Source of the DNA: Sipunculus nudus | Taxonomy: Eukaryota > Annelida > Sipuncula > Golfingiida > Sipunculidae | DNA length: 64,000 nt | Direction: 5' to 3' | NCBI GenBank assembly: GCA_026874595.1 | Contig: CM049306.1 | Span: forward strand, 18,531,019 to 18,595,018 | Shown here: positions 24,078-36,060 of the stretch, piece by piece | Numbering within the stretch: the stretch's first letter is position 1 | Layout of the letters: the number at the start of each line of letters is the position of its first letter | Position numbers and translations under genes: made by a program | Notes under the pieces: model-generated | The model's database searches: none | Told to the model about the DNA's origin: nothing | The model's input: the letters and a program-made list of their open reading frames with translations, nothing else

Positions 24078-25034
24078 ATGAAGTTCACCACGGTTTTCGT
24101 TGTTCTCATTGTCTTTGTGAGCGGTGTTAACGCCCTCTGTCGATGCCCTACCTGCAACTACCGAGTGACACCGCTTGTGTGCGGTTCTGTATGAACATAG
24201 CAGCAGCGACTGGACAAAGTTGTGTGGAGGCCAAAGTCATTACCTGGCTGATGGTGATGACAAGACGCTCGTCGGTATGTATAATAATTATCAATAATAT
24301 GTATTTTTGATTTTCACTCCATTTCCCGAATATTTACTTAACACCTGTTCGATTATGTTTTTTACATATGTGATGATAAAGACATATATGACGCCAGTGT
24401 ACTGCTACAGGAAACTAATTATCAGTAATAGTCCTAGACCTCATAAGTTTTATCAGTGATCAGCATAATCATATTTTATATTCTATATCACATGGGTCCG
24501 CGTTCATATGTAAGAAACACTTTTCTATTATGTTTGTTTTTTTTATATTTTTATCACACATGCACATCTAATGCGCATGTTCAATAAATTGTCCAAGTGC
24601 TTTAAAATGTATAATATAAAATAAAATATGATAAATTATACACATCATATCCAGATTGTTTGCAAATACATCAAATCCCATTAATGATATGATAGACATT
24701 AATCTCATAACATTGAAATAAATTAAGCGCCATATAAACAGAGGTTTACACTGAACATCTGGTAACTTTTCTAGGTTTTTTCAACGACTTGACGTCATCG
24801 ATAGCGGTGAAGTCACAGTGCGAGCTGATAGTCTGGGAGCACGGTAACAAGAATGGGGACACGCATCCCTTCGGACCTGGCGTTCACTCTCACCTGCCTA
24901 ACTGGAACAGAACTACTGGGGAACTACGAATTGGAATGACGTCATATCCTACGTCTACTGCACCTGTAAAGGAGCTTCTAAAGAAATACGAAATGGAAAA
25001 TAAAAACCAACGTGGACTAATTCCACACACATGA
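24078..25034 (+). pseudogene. broken copy of syncollin-like gene H
   Basis: Exon 1 (24078-24274) and exon 2 (from 24775) align with gene H at 58906. Three lesions are seen. An 11-nt deletion just after the signal peptide (about 24133) shifts the frame and brings a stop at 24192. A G-to-T change turns the glycine codon after ACC GAG into TGA in the original frame. One base is missing in exon 2 near 24905, which loses the WND.ISS..C.C end. SCGG also reads LCGG here. The splice sites look intact, so it may still be transcribed. Its neighbour upstream is gene B, as H follows E. Confidence 0.88.
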
Positions 25035-25942
25035 CTAAGATTTTACGTTCTTTAAGGGCTCCTGACACATTCTGAACTAACTCATATAATGAAACATATC
25101 CGGATATTGTACAATTAAGTTATTAAGTCTTCAGCTGGAATAAATTGTCTTACGTTTTCACTTTACCATTGTGTAATAATACGCTATAAGGCACAGTGAT
25201 TTAGAGATAAAGGACGCGGTACGGTACCTTTGAATAAGAAAAAGGGAAAAGAGACAAGGGGCTTCACCACACGATGGTATGACAGGCGAACATGAACATT
25301 TTAAAATGAAATGGGAACAGGGGGACATTATTGAATACTCTGGGAATATAGAACAGGAAATAGTAATAAATTAAGAGGGAATGTAGGACAGGGAAAGTCG
25401 TTAAATTAAGTGGAAATGTAGGGCAGGGAAACCTGGTAAAATGATGTGGAAATTAATGTAGGACCATATAACAAAGTTAAATGGAGCAAATTAAATGAAT
25501 TGGGAACACATGAAAGGGAGAAATGGTTGAATAGGTACGTGGAAAAGGGAAAATCGCCAACAAAACCTCGTTTAGGGAAATGCGCAGGTTGGCCATTGAA
25601 TATCGTTAGAAGAATGAAAATAATATACCTATATCATCTTATAAATTCACTCGACCCCTAAATTCACCTACACGGTCCTATACACATATCCCCACACGCA
25701 CCATCGCCTACTCACACCATCACATACACAAAATCACACGCTGACACGCATGTATACTTATTTCTTATTAACAACAACCTGTTCTACATAGGTATGTGTA
25801 AACACTTATATTGGGCACGGGATCCTGTAAAATATTCCCTTTTTCCATTATTCCATTCTTTTTTTATGACTTAAAATGAAAACGATACCAAAGTCTTCAA
25901 AGTTTCCTTTTCTCACCTATTGTGTGTTTCTCTCTCTGTGTG

Positions 25943-25983
<41 letters not shown>

Positions 25984-26535
25984 AAAAAAGAGGGAGAGAT
26001 CCTGGTTTCTGAACTACATATCTTCAGATTAACAATAACATTTCTCTAAAAAGGGCCTATACATTTTTCGGTAATTAGGGTTAAACGTAACTGAGTGTGA
26101 CTCAGGGTTACTGAGCGTGAGCATTTCCAACACGATGGCAGCCATGAAGATATAGCAAGTAAGATTTAAGGTCAAAGGTCATATCTTATATAAGTCCATA
26201 ATATTGTATGTGACTGGTTATATATAAAATGGAGAGCACAACAGCTACAATATGAGTAAGCAATATTTGTAACGGCACCGACATTGTTTTTTTTTTTTTT
26301 TTACAAATATGAGCATTAATTTTGCTTCACAGGTCATGGGTCACTTCATATTGGCAACAGGCACTCTTGATCTCCGGATGTTTACTTGGAGATTTGCCAA
26401 ATTATCCGTTTATCAGAAAACCACTTTCGCGCTGCACGCTACTGAAAACTGAATATTAGCTTGTTTATATCTCAAAATCCGCTTTCCGAATCAGAGGACC
26501 CCTCGATGCACTTGGAAAAAAACTGCATTTGTAGT
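25035..26535. other. spacer shared with block 2
   Basis: 3' flank of pseudo-H, matching 59700-61470 in parts. Contains a (TG)n-(AG)n microsatellite at about 25944-25982 and several GGGAAATGTAGGACAGGG-like phrases. An open frame of 71 codons (25446-25661) is not a gene that I recognise. Confidence 0.5.
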
Positions 26536-26539
26536 TGAT

Positions 26540-26640
26540 TGATCCTCGTCAAATCAGACAGTGAATTATTGTTGCCGTCCTGGCGGTTTTCAGTGTGTGT
26601 GGAGGCTACGTAAGCGCCGCCTGTCCGTCAAAAGTCAGTA
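26540..26640 (+). pseudogene. relic of syncollin-like exon 1 (I type)
   Basis: ATCCTCGTCAAATCAGAC, then GCCGTCCTGGCGGTTTT, then GGAGGCTACGTAAGCGCCGC and CTGTCCGTCAAA match the start of locus I (61470-61568). The ATG has become GTG, several bases are lost in the signal-peptide region and similarity stops after the CPSK codons. A poly-G run follows at ~26665. No second exon is seen before 31 kb. Confidence 0.75.
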
Positions 26641-29200
26641 CCGGTTTTAGAAATTCGAAAACGGGGGGGGGGGGGGGTGTAATATACCGGGTTAGCGATT
26701 GATTGGTATAAAGCAATATTTATACATATATATAAATATATTTATTAATAATTACTATATATGTATTAATAATTACTATATACGTAACATATTTTCAGCC
26801 TAAGAAAAATAAATATAAATATTTTTCCTTTATCATTTTCATGTATTCGATTAAATCTAAAACCATGTCCATTAGGTAAGTTAATAACAGGTACACGGGG
26901 GAGGGTATGGGAGGGGGTGTTGCCTCCCCATATTAAGAAAATTTTCAAATATGTAATCTAAAGTTGACAATTTTAGGCACCTTTCACAAAAAATATGAGG
27001 ATTTTCTGTTCCTTAACTACTATTCTCTTTATTGTCATTGCATAACGTAGTCAATCTTCAGAGGGTGGGGGATCACGTGAGGCTGGCTATGATATTTATT
27101 TTTCTTCAAAATTTGAATTTCAAAATTTCACGCTGTTGCCGGGTCTCGGCACCCGGGCAGTCATGCATGAGATAACTGACGCTTGTGGGGGACCCAGTTG
27201 TTGCTGCTATTTTATTTTCGTACGGTTCGGTAGTTTCAGGTATAACACTAACAGTACGAGCAAAACACCGGTAAAACAGGGTTAAATTTACAGTATCTAT
27301 CCCTTTTTGTATTAAGCAATAATGACAATTCTTTGCTGACACAAGGAGGTTACAACAACAAGAAATGACCGATGCATGCATCTGAACAAGGTGCAGCGCA
27401 AGTGTCAAGGACAAGAGAGTCTGTGAACTCAGCCAAATGTTTGGTGAGGCGGGTTTGTTGCGATTGGAAACTTGGAGAGTACATTTTTTAACACATTTGT
27501 ATATACTGTATATCTTTATGTCTTACTTAAACGTTACCTATATAAGAGTCTCGTATTCTTCTATCGTAATGTCATGGTAATCGACCCCCGCTACCGTCCC
27601 ATTGTCTACAGCTATATGTTCATACAGACGGGCACAGAGAAGTTTTCCGTGTACGTAATTTGGCAAGGGGTCCAGCAGTGGCGGATCCAGACCCCCCCCC
27701 CCGGTTGAGTTGTAACAACTCTCATTTTATTAATTTCTTTGCCTGTTATTTGTAATTAAATTTTATTTTTTAATATATCTTTTTTTATTCCCTAGCAATT
27801 AAATTATTACTTTTCCACCGTTTCAAACAATCTAACTCATAAGTTCAAGTGAGGATGTTAATGTACAGCCCTGTGATTAGGATAGCATCCAAATGTTTCA
27901 TTATTGAGGGAGGGAGTCTTCCCCTCATTACACTCTGCTTGGTCATAAAATCGAGAACCCCCTCCCCATTGGCCTGTGAGTGAGGCCTGTAGGCAACTAG
28001 AACATATAAATACATTTAAACGATGATATTTTGCAAATTATAAACGTATTTGCATATTTTTACCACATAGATATCAATATGTTACAAACGATTGAATGTT
28101 TAGACTTTCCATTTAAAGTGAGTGTCTTTTTGGTCCAAATGCCCCCCCCCCCCTCATCCCCCCCCCCCCCCCATCCGGTTGTGTAGCCTGTGTATGTTTT
28201 TGGAATTCCTGTCACGTGCCAATCTGTATACTGAGCATCAATTAAAACCACAGTGACTTCCGGTCTGAAATTTATCACTCAGTCAGATCATGATACTTTA
28301 TAGTTTAACATTCAGGTAGCTGGTGGACCAGACAAAACTTGGTTTATCAGCCCTTCCGAGCTGCCTCGTCCGTCATTTAGATGTAATCACATTCAGACCA
28401 GGGTGTCCAGGATGACAAGCTAACCCCGGTACCGGGGGTGGGAGGGGGGGGGGGGGCATTCTTCATAGCTTTGCCAGGAAGGTGTTATGTATTTCCCTTG
28501 GTTGATAAGTTTGTCTGTTAGCAACGACACACAAATGCTTTGAACGGTTTTTGACGAGATTTTGTTAAGGTAATACACAAAGAGCAATTTATTATATTTA
28601 GGTAGTAATATAAATCATGATAATATTTTTTTAATTCAGAAGATAATGTATCATTGTGACGCAGGACGATACTAACGTCTCCGGGTAGAGTCCATCCCAT
28701 TCAAAGGTATTGGGGTAGCAGTTGTTAGGCTACTGATCAGGAGAACCCTTTTACTGTACAGTGATAAACATGACAGTTTTTGAAACATTTTGACCCTTGC
28801 CGGGTACACAGGTGGTGATGCGTATACACACATTTAGATTTCATATTTAATTTAGTCACGTTATACTAATAATCACACAATTTGGCAAATAATGGGACAA
28901 AATACCAACAACTACTACACTGAGCTTTTAAAATAACTAAGATATTATCTTCAAACAGCATATTAGCAGATTTGTTATTATTATTAAAATACACAAAATA
29001 TAATATAATGACAAATCAAGAAAGTTAAAAAATATGTGTTTATCTGAGTGCTTTAAATCCTGAAGCTTGACTATGGTATGTATAATTCTGGACAAGTTCA
29101 AGTTTTGCGTCTAAAGCCTGTTTACTTTGAAGTAATTGAGGCATTATGCAAAGTTCAGTGTTCAGGAGAAAAATCAATGCCGGATACCAAATCAATGTTT
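26641..29200. other. spacer with poly-C/G runs and unassigned frames
   Basis: No recognised gene. Poly-G/C tracts lie at about 26665-26678, 27697-27705, 28141-28172 and 28446-28456. A minus-strand frame of 102 codons (27106-27414) has seven cysteines and a mixed composition; I cannot place it and give it little weight. Confidence 0.4.
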
Positions 29201-29294
29201 ACCTTTTTATGCCCCCGCCACAAAGTGGCCGGGGCATATAGTTTTACCCATGTCCGTCATTCCGTCATTCCGTCATTCCGAAATCAAACAGTTG

Positions 29295-29845
29295 TACGGA
29301 CTTTTTTCGCAATGCCTGCAGATATTGGCCTGATTTTTGGTGTGTGGGCAGATAATGACCAGTTACAGATCGAGTTCGCGTTTCGTCCCGGTTGACCTAC
29401 TTTTGACCGTTTTACGGCTCCTAAACTTAGAAAATTTCATAAAAAATAGAAATTTTCATGACAAATACAAATGTACGGACTTTTTTTCGCAATGCCTGCA
29501 GATATTGGTCTGATTTTTGGTGTCTGGGCAGATAATGACCGGTTACAGATCGAGTTTGCGTTTCGTCCCGGTTGACCTACTTTTGACCGTTTTACGGCTC
29601 CTTAACTTAAAAAATTTCATGAAAAATAGAAATTTTCATGACAAATACACATTTACGGACTTTTTTTTCGCAATGCCTGCAGATATTGGCCTGGTTTTTG
29701 GTGTGTGGGCAGATAATGACCAGTTACAGATCGAGTTCGCGTTTCGTCCCGGTTGACCTACTTTTGACCGTTTTACGGCTCCTAAACTTAGAAAATTTCA
29801 TGAAAAATAGAAATTTTCATGACAAATACACATGTACAGCCGTTT
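29295..29845. repeat. ~180-bp core tandem repeat (3 units)
   Basis: GCAATGCCTGCAGATATTGG recurs near 29310, 29490 and 29671, each unit running through CCGGTTGACCTACTTTTGACCG to ATTTTCATGACAAATACA. Two more diverged units stand at about 30535-30700 and 30715-30860, beyond a nested insertion. Confidence 0.9.
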
Positions 29846-29847
29846 TT

Positions 29848-30530
29848 AGCCCTCAGCTCATAAGCTGATGGGCTATTGTCGTCACCCAAGCTGTCCGTCT
29901 GTCCATCTGTCTGTCCGGTGTCTGTCTGTCCGTCCGTCCGTCCGTCCGTTCCGCGTCTGTTAACTTTTACCTTGTGAGCGGGATATCTCTAAAAGGATTC
30001 ACCGTTGGAATTTTATTTCATCAGTGAAGATGTATATCGATAAAATCTCGGTCAAGTTCGGAGATGGGTGACCTTGACCCATTTTTCTACATTTTAGAGC
30101 TGATTATAGAAAAACTCTCAGAAGTTTATATCTCAGGACCCATTGTGTGGATTTTCACAAAACTTACTATGATGATTGGGACTGATGGTCTGTATGTGCT
30201 GCACAATTTTGGTGGCGCCACCTGCAATTTCTGATTTTTTAATGAAATTTTATCGGATTTTTTCAATTTTGGCCTTTTGTGCAGGATATCTCCAAAGGTA
30301 TTCAACACAGGAACTTCATTTCTTCAGTGCTATTGCATTATATTTACAAAATCTTGGTCAAGTTCAAAGATGGGTGATCTTGACCTACTTTTCAAGGTCA
30401 CAGAGCTTAGTATAGAAAAAATCTTAGGAGCTAATTTCTCAGGAAGCATTTGGTGGATTGTTATGAAACATGGTATATACCTTTCCAATTTAAATTTATA
30501 CATGATTATCAACTTTTACTAATATTCTAG
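29848..30530. repeat. second dispersed repeat nested in the element
   Basis: Starts AGCCCTCAGCTCATAAGCTG and GGGCTATTGTCG, then a (GTCC/GTCT)n run (29890-29955), then GGATATCTC.AAAGG.ATTCA phrases repeated at ~290 bp. It contains GGTGGCGCCACC at 30211-30222. It interrupts the 180-bp units, so it is the younger insertion or an expanded inner part. Confidence 0.55.
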
Positions 30531-31245
30531 TTTCGCAATGCAATGCTTACAGATACTGGCCTAATGTTTGGTCTGTGGGCGCATAATGACCACTTACAGA
30601 TCGAGTTCGCATTTCGTCCTAGTTAACCTATTTTTCACCATATGACAGATCCTGAACATAGAAAATTTCATGAAAGACAGAAATTTTCATGAAAAATGCA
30701 CATATATGGACTTTTTTTCCCAATGCCTGCAGATACTGGCCTGATTTTTGGTGTGTTGCTTGGTAATGACCCTTTACAGATCGAGTTTGCATTTTGCCCT
30801 TGTTGACCTACTTTTGACCATACAACACTTCCTGAACTTAAACAATTTTACAAAATTTAACAAATGTTTCTAATTTGCCCCAGGCGGGGGCATTCGTGTC
30901 GTTCCGACACATCTAGTTATTATATATTTTTGTTAAGAAATAACATATGATAAAGAGTTGTGATGATAAAACAGAATTAATTTACTTAAAAGATATAAAG
31001 GCAGAACATAACAAAATAATTTATCAAAATTTTATTTTAATTATTATCTAAGAAACGTCAGAAGGGATGACACACGCTGTGCCCGAGAACCAAACTGTTT
31101 TGGCATAAACGTTGCTTAATATTTCGCAAGACGTTTGTCACTGTATAAATATGGGTAAGGATTTTTATAATATAAATATAAATGTGTACGTGGTGAAAAT
31201 ACCGGACTTGCCTGTTTCTTCTGGTGGGGCATATTATATTCATTT

Positions 31246-31270
31246 ACACACACACACACACACACACACA
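31246..31270. repeat. (CA)n microsatellite
   Basis: About 12 CA units upstream of gene C. Confidence 0.9.
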
Positions 31271-31498
31271 TAATGGGGGAGTAAAAGATGCTGTACTCTC
31301 CACCGTGTTCGTTTCATATCAAACTTTTTGGCCGTGTGTATCTATAAACATGTCTACCCTGTGTTAATATTGGTGTATTTTTTATAGAAAGATTAATCTG
31401 TATTTTCACAGATTGTATACATGGATTTCTTATACATGTAATAAAAATTCTATAAAACCACTTTCATTTGATTTTAAGAACGAAAGTTTTCACGCTGG

Positions 31499-31692
31499 CG
31501 ATACCGGAATAAGCCGGTTCCTTTCTGATAACGCATTTTGATGCAAAGAATCATTAACATGCATCATGCGTATTGGTTGTAGATTTTATATTAAGATCGT
31601 GTAAATAATAACGTATCATAAAATACTTTCAGTTAAGTATACACAACACAACGTTTATACGCTGATGGTACCGGAATAAACTGGTGCTTTCT
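31499..31692 (+). promoter_or_regulatory. two tandem copies of the conserved promoter block, gene C
   Basis: The proximal copy (31667-31692, GGTACCGGAATAAACTGGTG) is 95 bases before the ATG and preceded by AACGTTTATACGCTGA as in B and E. A second copy (ATACCGGAATAAGCCGGTTC, 31501-31520) lies ~170 bases further up and is preceded by AACGAAAGTTTTCAC, as in gene D. Gene C thus has a D-type block followed by a B/E-type block. Confidence 0.65.
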
Positions 31693-31761
31693 GCTTTGAT
31701 TGAGCGTATTACATAAGCAGTTTTAGTCAGTGTGGACACATTTGAGCGGGGACCTGCAGAC

Positions 31762-32637
31762 ATGAAGACCATCCTGGTATTGTTGGTTCTGCTGGTGATA
31801 GACGGGGACAACGTGAGTGGTCAGTGTCCCAGTACGGCCGGCCATCTACCATTCTATGTCTGTGCCCGTCTGTACGAGCACTACGGGTCGACACTAGCGA
31901 CATCATGCGGTGGATGGTATCACGACGTCGGCATCAATGTACAGAGAAACCTCCCAAGTAAGTTTAACATATGTGGGAGTAGAATATACATTGGATTAAA
32001 GTAACAAAATAGAAATTTCCAGTAATCCCTGAATTCGTAATTTCTACAATAGTTATAGTTCAGTAAGAGTTATTGAAAAAATATTGATACGCATTATTTT
32101 AATTTATCATGCTTTGTGGAATATTAGAATGTGGATCGAGGTTAAGTGCAGGTCATTACAACAAAGATACTGCCCCCGCTGATCTTGGTATATGCTTCAA
32201 AATGTCGCTGATAGCCTGTTAGTCCAGGAGTCCAGGATAACATTTTACCCTTACTCAGTGATCTGGTCCAATAGTTATATAGGAAGTGAGATACTTTACC
32301 CGTTATGGCCTAGACTAAACAGGGGGTCCAAAAGGGACTTCGGCAGGTTTTCTGCCAAAAAAAATGGCGTTTCCTCCTGATGTGGCGTATAGCGGAAGGT
32401 ACCAACACTTAAAATGTAATTTCAGAACATTTCAACGACGTCACGTCTTCCCTGGTGGTCAGGCATGGCTGCACCTTGGACGCGTGGGAGCATTTCGGTC
32501 ATAGCGGGTCCCATATCACCTACCAAGCAGCTGTCCACCATGACCTGAGAGGCGTATTCTGGTCTACAGGCTGGAATGACGTCATCAGTTCCGTCAGGTG
32601 CAAATGTAATGGACACCGAGACCCACATGGCCGCTAA
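31762..32637 (+). CDS. syncollin-like secreted protein, gene C (two exons)
   Basis: Exon 1 is 31762-31957, exon 2 is 32426-32637 (acceptor TAATTTCAG), phase 1, 135 aa. Signal peptide 1-20, then QCP, CARLYEHYG and SCGGWYHD. Exon 2 gives KHFNDVTSSLVV, CTLDAWEH, YQAAVHHDL and WNDVISSVRCKCNG, then a short tail ending HGR. All six family cysteines are kept. The region between WEH and WND is longer than in D, with two Trp. Like B and E it lacks the GKRL residues before CARLYEH. The compact 468-bp intron holds no repeat, so this is the simplest gene to test experimentally. Family resemblance to syncollin suggests a secretory-granule or secreted product; the site of action is inferred. Confidence 0.8.
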
Positions 32638-32874
32638 TAGAATGCACCAATTCTTTACAATGATCAGAACTTCCTGTATCATTTTAAATCAATAATCTTT
32701 CATTCAGTACATGCTAAGAAAGACTGTCCTTTTTAATCACATGGATTCACGTGAACAAAAATTAATAGATTATCTAATTTTTATCCTTTTAATAAGCATG
32801 ATCGGACTTGCACTAACAACAATATATTAATTTTCGTTGATTTCAGCAAGTATCCTTTTCTATTGAATATTTAA

Positions 32875-32880
32875 AATAAA
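32875..32880 (+). terminator. candidate polyadenylation signal, gene C
   Basis: AATAAA in TTAAAATAAATC, about 240 bases after the stop; gene D has the same word in the same context (42930-42935). Confidence 0.5.
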
Positions 32881-33859
32881 TCTTGTCATCTGAACCTATA
32901 TTTCTGGTTGTTTTTTTTTCCTGAATGAATAGGATTCCTTATTCACAGAAAGCGCTATATAGGTCTCCTAGAGTGAGAGATTCTATCCCATCCGAGAGAA
33001 CAGTTGTTGTCAAAAACAAGGCCATTCCTTTCAAAGTAGATGTATTCATACGGTTCAATGTCAACTCCTGCACTTTCTCAAGGGACGCCACAAATATATG
33101 ATTTAATTTTTCTTGAAATCTGTTTTGCACGATGTCTCTTAAGTCTAGTTCTGAAGCTTTTCTTAACAACGCATAGCCAGATTACATGTATCCTGGAATT
33201 CGCCGCGTGGACCTTGGACATCTTAATCCTTACCTGTATACCTAACTCGTATTTTCACCACCACATTAAGCTGCGTTATAAAAATGTGGTTCATGAGCCA
33301 TGACTTTCAGCTGCATTTGACATTTTACTAAACGCCATGGTTGGTCCATAAATCAAAATAGGTCAGAGTGACCTAATTTGGAGTTTGCACGAAGAGTTCA
33401 CTAGAGCATGTCTGCATGAAAAGTTTTAACATGACTTCCTGGGTGTTATGGTGAGAATTTGTTCCCTGTCAGACATCAATCTGATAGTCTTCATTTTCAG
33501 CAAAAGTAGGAAGGGCTTACTTTAATTCTGTGTAAAATACCATACAGTAGGTTACGATAAACAGCAAGGGGAAACTAAACATTACACTTCAGCTGACGTC
33601 CGTGACAGGTGGTGCCATCTGTTGCTAAAACCTGCATTCGAATGATTACCAATTTTGGCATGTCATGCATAGCCAGAGTCAGAAGAGGATACCTTTTCAA
33701 AATAAGGCCATGCCTCTTTTACTGATCTTTTGAAGTGGTCCTAATGTAGTTTTTTTTAAATGTGTATTTAGACCCTGAATAGTTATTAATATATTCTGTG
33801 CTTGATTTAATATATTACAGCTTAATCATGTTGAGCTGGCCAAATGTTACGAAATGCCA

Positions 33860-34250
33860 AAAAAACTAGACCTGTTTAACTGTAAAAGTCGCCGAGTTAT
33901 AAGAATATGCATGAAATCTGGTGTTTTCTCGTTTGACGAGATATGGTGCGATGTTTGGCAAGATTTCCAGTTTTTTCATGTCAGGCTTGTCAAATATTAC
34001 AAACTGCCGAAAATTGGACCTGACTAGCTGTAAAAGTCGCCGAGTTATAAGCATTTTCGTGAAATCTCGTTTTTTTCTCGTTTGAAGAGATTTAGTGCGA
34101 AATTTGGCGATACTTCCAGTTTTATCATGTCAAGCCATCCATAAGCTACCCAATGAAGAAAAGCAGATCTTCGTAGCTTAAAAAATGACAAAGATAGAAA
34201 AAGTAGCATGAATATTTTCAAATTATCAAGTTTAAACCCAAACATGCGTA
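33860..34250. repeat. ~150-bp tandem repeat, 2-3 units
   Basis: CTGTAAAAGTCGCCGAGTTA occurs at about 33880 and 34029, each followed by a TTTTCTCGTTTGA.GAGAT phrase, CAGTTTT.TCATGTCA and a new start. A third, weak unit follows at ~34140. The right flank (34380-34560) has TTGACCTTGACCTTGGGCC and ACAGACACAAAAAAACAGAC words typical of the same class of dispersed repeats. Confidence 0.7.
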
Positions 34251-34319
34251 ACCATGGTAACGGCAGTTTTGAGTCAGGTACACATCATAAGACGAGACAT
34301 GCAATGACAAATAAAACAA

Positions 34320-34640
34320 GCTATGATTTAAGTGGCTACGACCATTTGTGACAAAAGTTATCGAGCAAAAACGGTACTGCATACTGTTCAGGACCTTGAC
34401 CTTGACCTTGGGCCGATGTTGACCAAAAAAAAAATTAGGCTTCCAGGGTTGTCAATCAACCCTGTAAGTTTCAAGTCGATTGCTGCAAAATGGTGGCCTG
34501 TAGAGAATCCACAAACAGACACAAAAAAACAGACATACAAATGGACATACGGAACTGACGAACATGCTTGCCGAGATCGAAGACTTCCGGCAAGCAATAA
34601 TAATAATGATAACAATAATAATAATAAAAAAAAAACAAGC
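34320..34640. repeat. dispersed repeat with (AAT)n tail
   Basis: TTGACCTTGACCTTGG, then an ACAGAC/GGAC-rich stretch, then an (AAT)n-like run at 34597-34625 ending in poly-A. Similar wording closes other repeats in this window. The overlapping open frames are low-complexity. Confidence 0.4.
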
Positions 34641-35489
34641 TGTCCCCACCAACCGAATTTCTTAGACACTGAAATGCTCTGTCTAAACTAGCTAGAACAT
34701 ATGGCTCGAGAAAAAAAATCTGCCAATGGTTCAAGTACATTTATTTTTGTTAACGTTTCTTTACTACTAAGCTACATACAAACACAAGCAAATTGTTCAA
34801 AACAAGGGTTGCAGGTTAAAACCTCTATATACCTGCAGCCACGGCCGCTGCTCGTTTATAATGAAAAGTGCACACCTGTGAAAAGCACGTGACCCCTTCC
34901 TCCTTGAATAGGCCTACTGAATAATGTTATGATGATAAGGCTGGTTTTCCTTAAAAATGAGTTCCAGTTAGTTGTGGCAAAACTTTCAAAACGCCATTTT
35001 TTTCTCGTACTCAGTGATGCACAGCTGGAGATCATTTGACACTGTTTCAATATTAATTGAAGTACCACGGCAAATTGAACTGAACTTCCACGGGTTTAAA
35101 ATAAGAAAAAAAACTCTAAGGAAACTCATCTTGAAAGCTGTTAGCTGCCGCATGACTTTACTTATCTGCAGAGACAGTATATGTGACTGTAACCAGGGAA
35201 GATGTACAAAGTTGTGCTCACTCGGATGTTTGGAAAACTGTTGTTTAAGAGGGGCTGACCGGGTTTAGACCGGTTCGGGCCGGTCCGGTCCACAATTTTG
35301 GGTTGGACCGGACCTGACCGGCAACAAAAATGTTAGACCGCCTATCTCAGGTTTAGATGTATAATATTTCACAGTAAAACTAAGAAAAGGAACAAGTTTC
35401 AATCTAATGATTGATATATTTCATTTCCAAGATAGGCTAATGATTCTTGAATAGCAGAGAAATGATACATTGACAAGCACCCTGCTGAA

Positions 35490-36060
35490 ATGTATGTGTG
35501 TGTGTGGGGGGGGGGGGGGGAGAGACCTCCCTGATCACCCTCACATCTGAACATGTGGCTTTCGGTCTATAACAACACCCATTTACTCCTGTGGGTGGGT
35601 GTTTTGTCTATATCACTTGAACTATCACCTCGTCTCACAGCCGTACGGCAGCAAGGAAACGAGCATCTGCATGTCAACCCCTGTAGGAGTAGAGTTAATT
35701 GTCACTCTTCAACATCCTGCCTTTTTGTCAGTTTAGTTTATTAAATTCATACTTAGTATAAATTAAAGGATATATTAAATATACCCATATTTAAAATCTA
35801 AATTTAAATTAAATTAAATACACTTTTAAAATTGAAAAAAAATAGAAGCTGAAAAGGTAAATGCTTATAACGGGGCAAAATTATGTAAAGTGGATGTATT
35901 ACTGCCTACAAAACGTCCGAATAATTGTGAATATTTTTTCAAATCTTAATTTAAATGAAAAAATAAATTCCTGGAGACCAATCTTGTGGAGTCGCTAAAG
36001 CGCGTACACATCTCTGAGTGACTATGATGTGACATATGTGCATTAATGAAAAAATGGACT
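35490..36060 (-). repeat. inverted partial copy of the gene B/E intron
   Basis: Read on the minus strand, this matches 18340-18890 in order: TAGTCACT..GAGA.GTGTAC, CCACAAGATTGGTCT, the AAATATGGGTATATTTAATA phrase, GGGGTTGACA, ACGAGGTGAT and a CCC/CACACA end. It is the only inverted copy of cluster DNA that I see, and it carries no exon. Confidence 0.75.

Larger units (their letters stand above)
16550..26640 (+). repeat. segmental duplication block 1 (B, pseudo-H, relic I)
   Basis: Starts at the AGCCAGGATAAGCC phrase near 16552 and follows 47650 onward in the same order through the B/E promoter, exon 1, intron, exon 2, the pseudo-H/H genes and the relic I/I start. Similarity fades just after the CGCCGCCTGTCCGTCAAA phrase (26615; partner 61552). 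Block 1 has two insertions that block 2 lacks (19677-20905 and 21163-21860). Block 2 has a 2.3-kb insertion and a large minisatellite. Confidence 0.85.
29208..30916. mobile_element. Helitron-like (pearl-type) non-autonomous element
   Basis: The left end holds a strong hairpin (GCCCCCGCCAC-AAA-GTGGCCGGGGC, near 29210-29235). The right end holds GTGTCG-TTC-CGACAC followed by ATCTAGT (30895-30916), a hairpin plus CTAG as at Helitron 3' ends. Between them are ~180-bp core repeats. Core tandem repeats plus a terminal stem-loop are the architecture of the pearl/DINE elements known from bivalves. No Rep/helicase is present. The 5' boundary is uncertain. Confidence 0.55.
31050..33740 (+). repeat. duplicated block around gene C (partner 40690-44150)
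   Basis: Shared landmarks are GGGGCATATTATRTT upstream, the promoter block, both exons, GAATGGAATTCCTTATTCACA-like text after the gene, CATCCGAGAGAACA and the ACTGAYCTTTTG phrase at the right end. In the partner, a 279-bp insertion and an LTR-like repeat add length. Confidence 0.8.
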
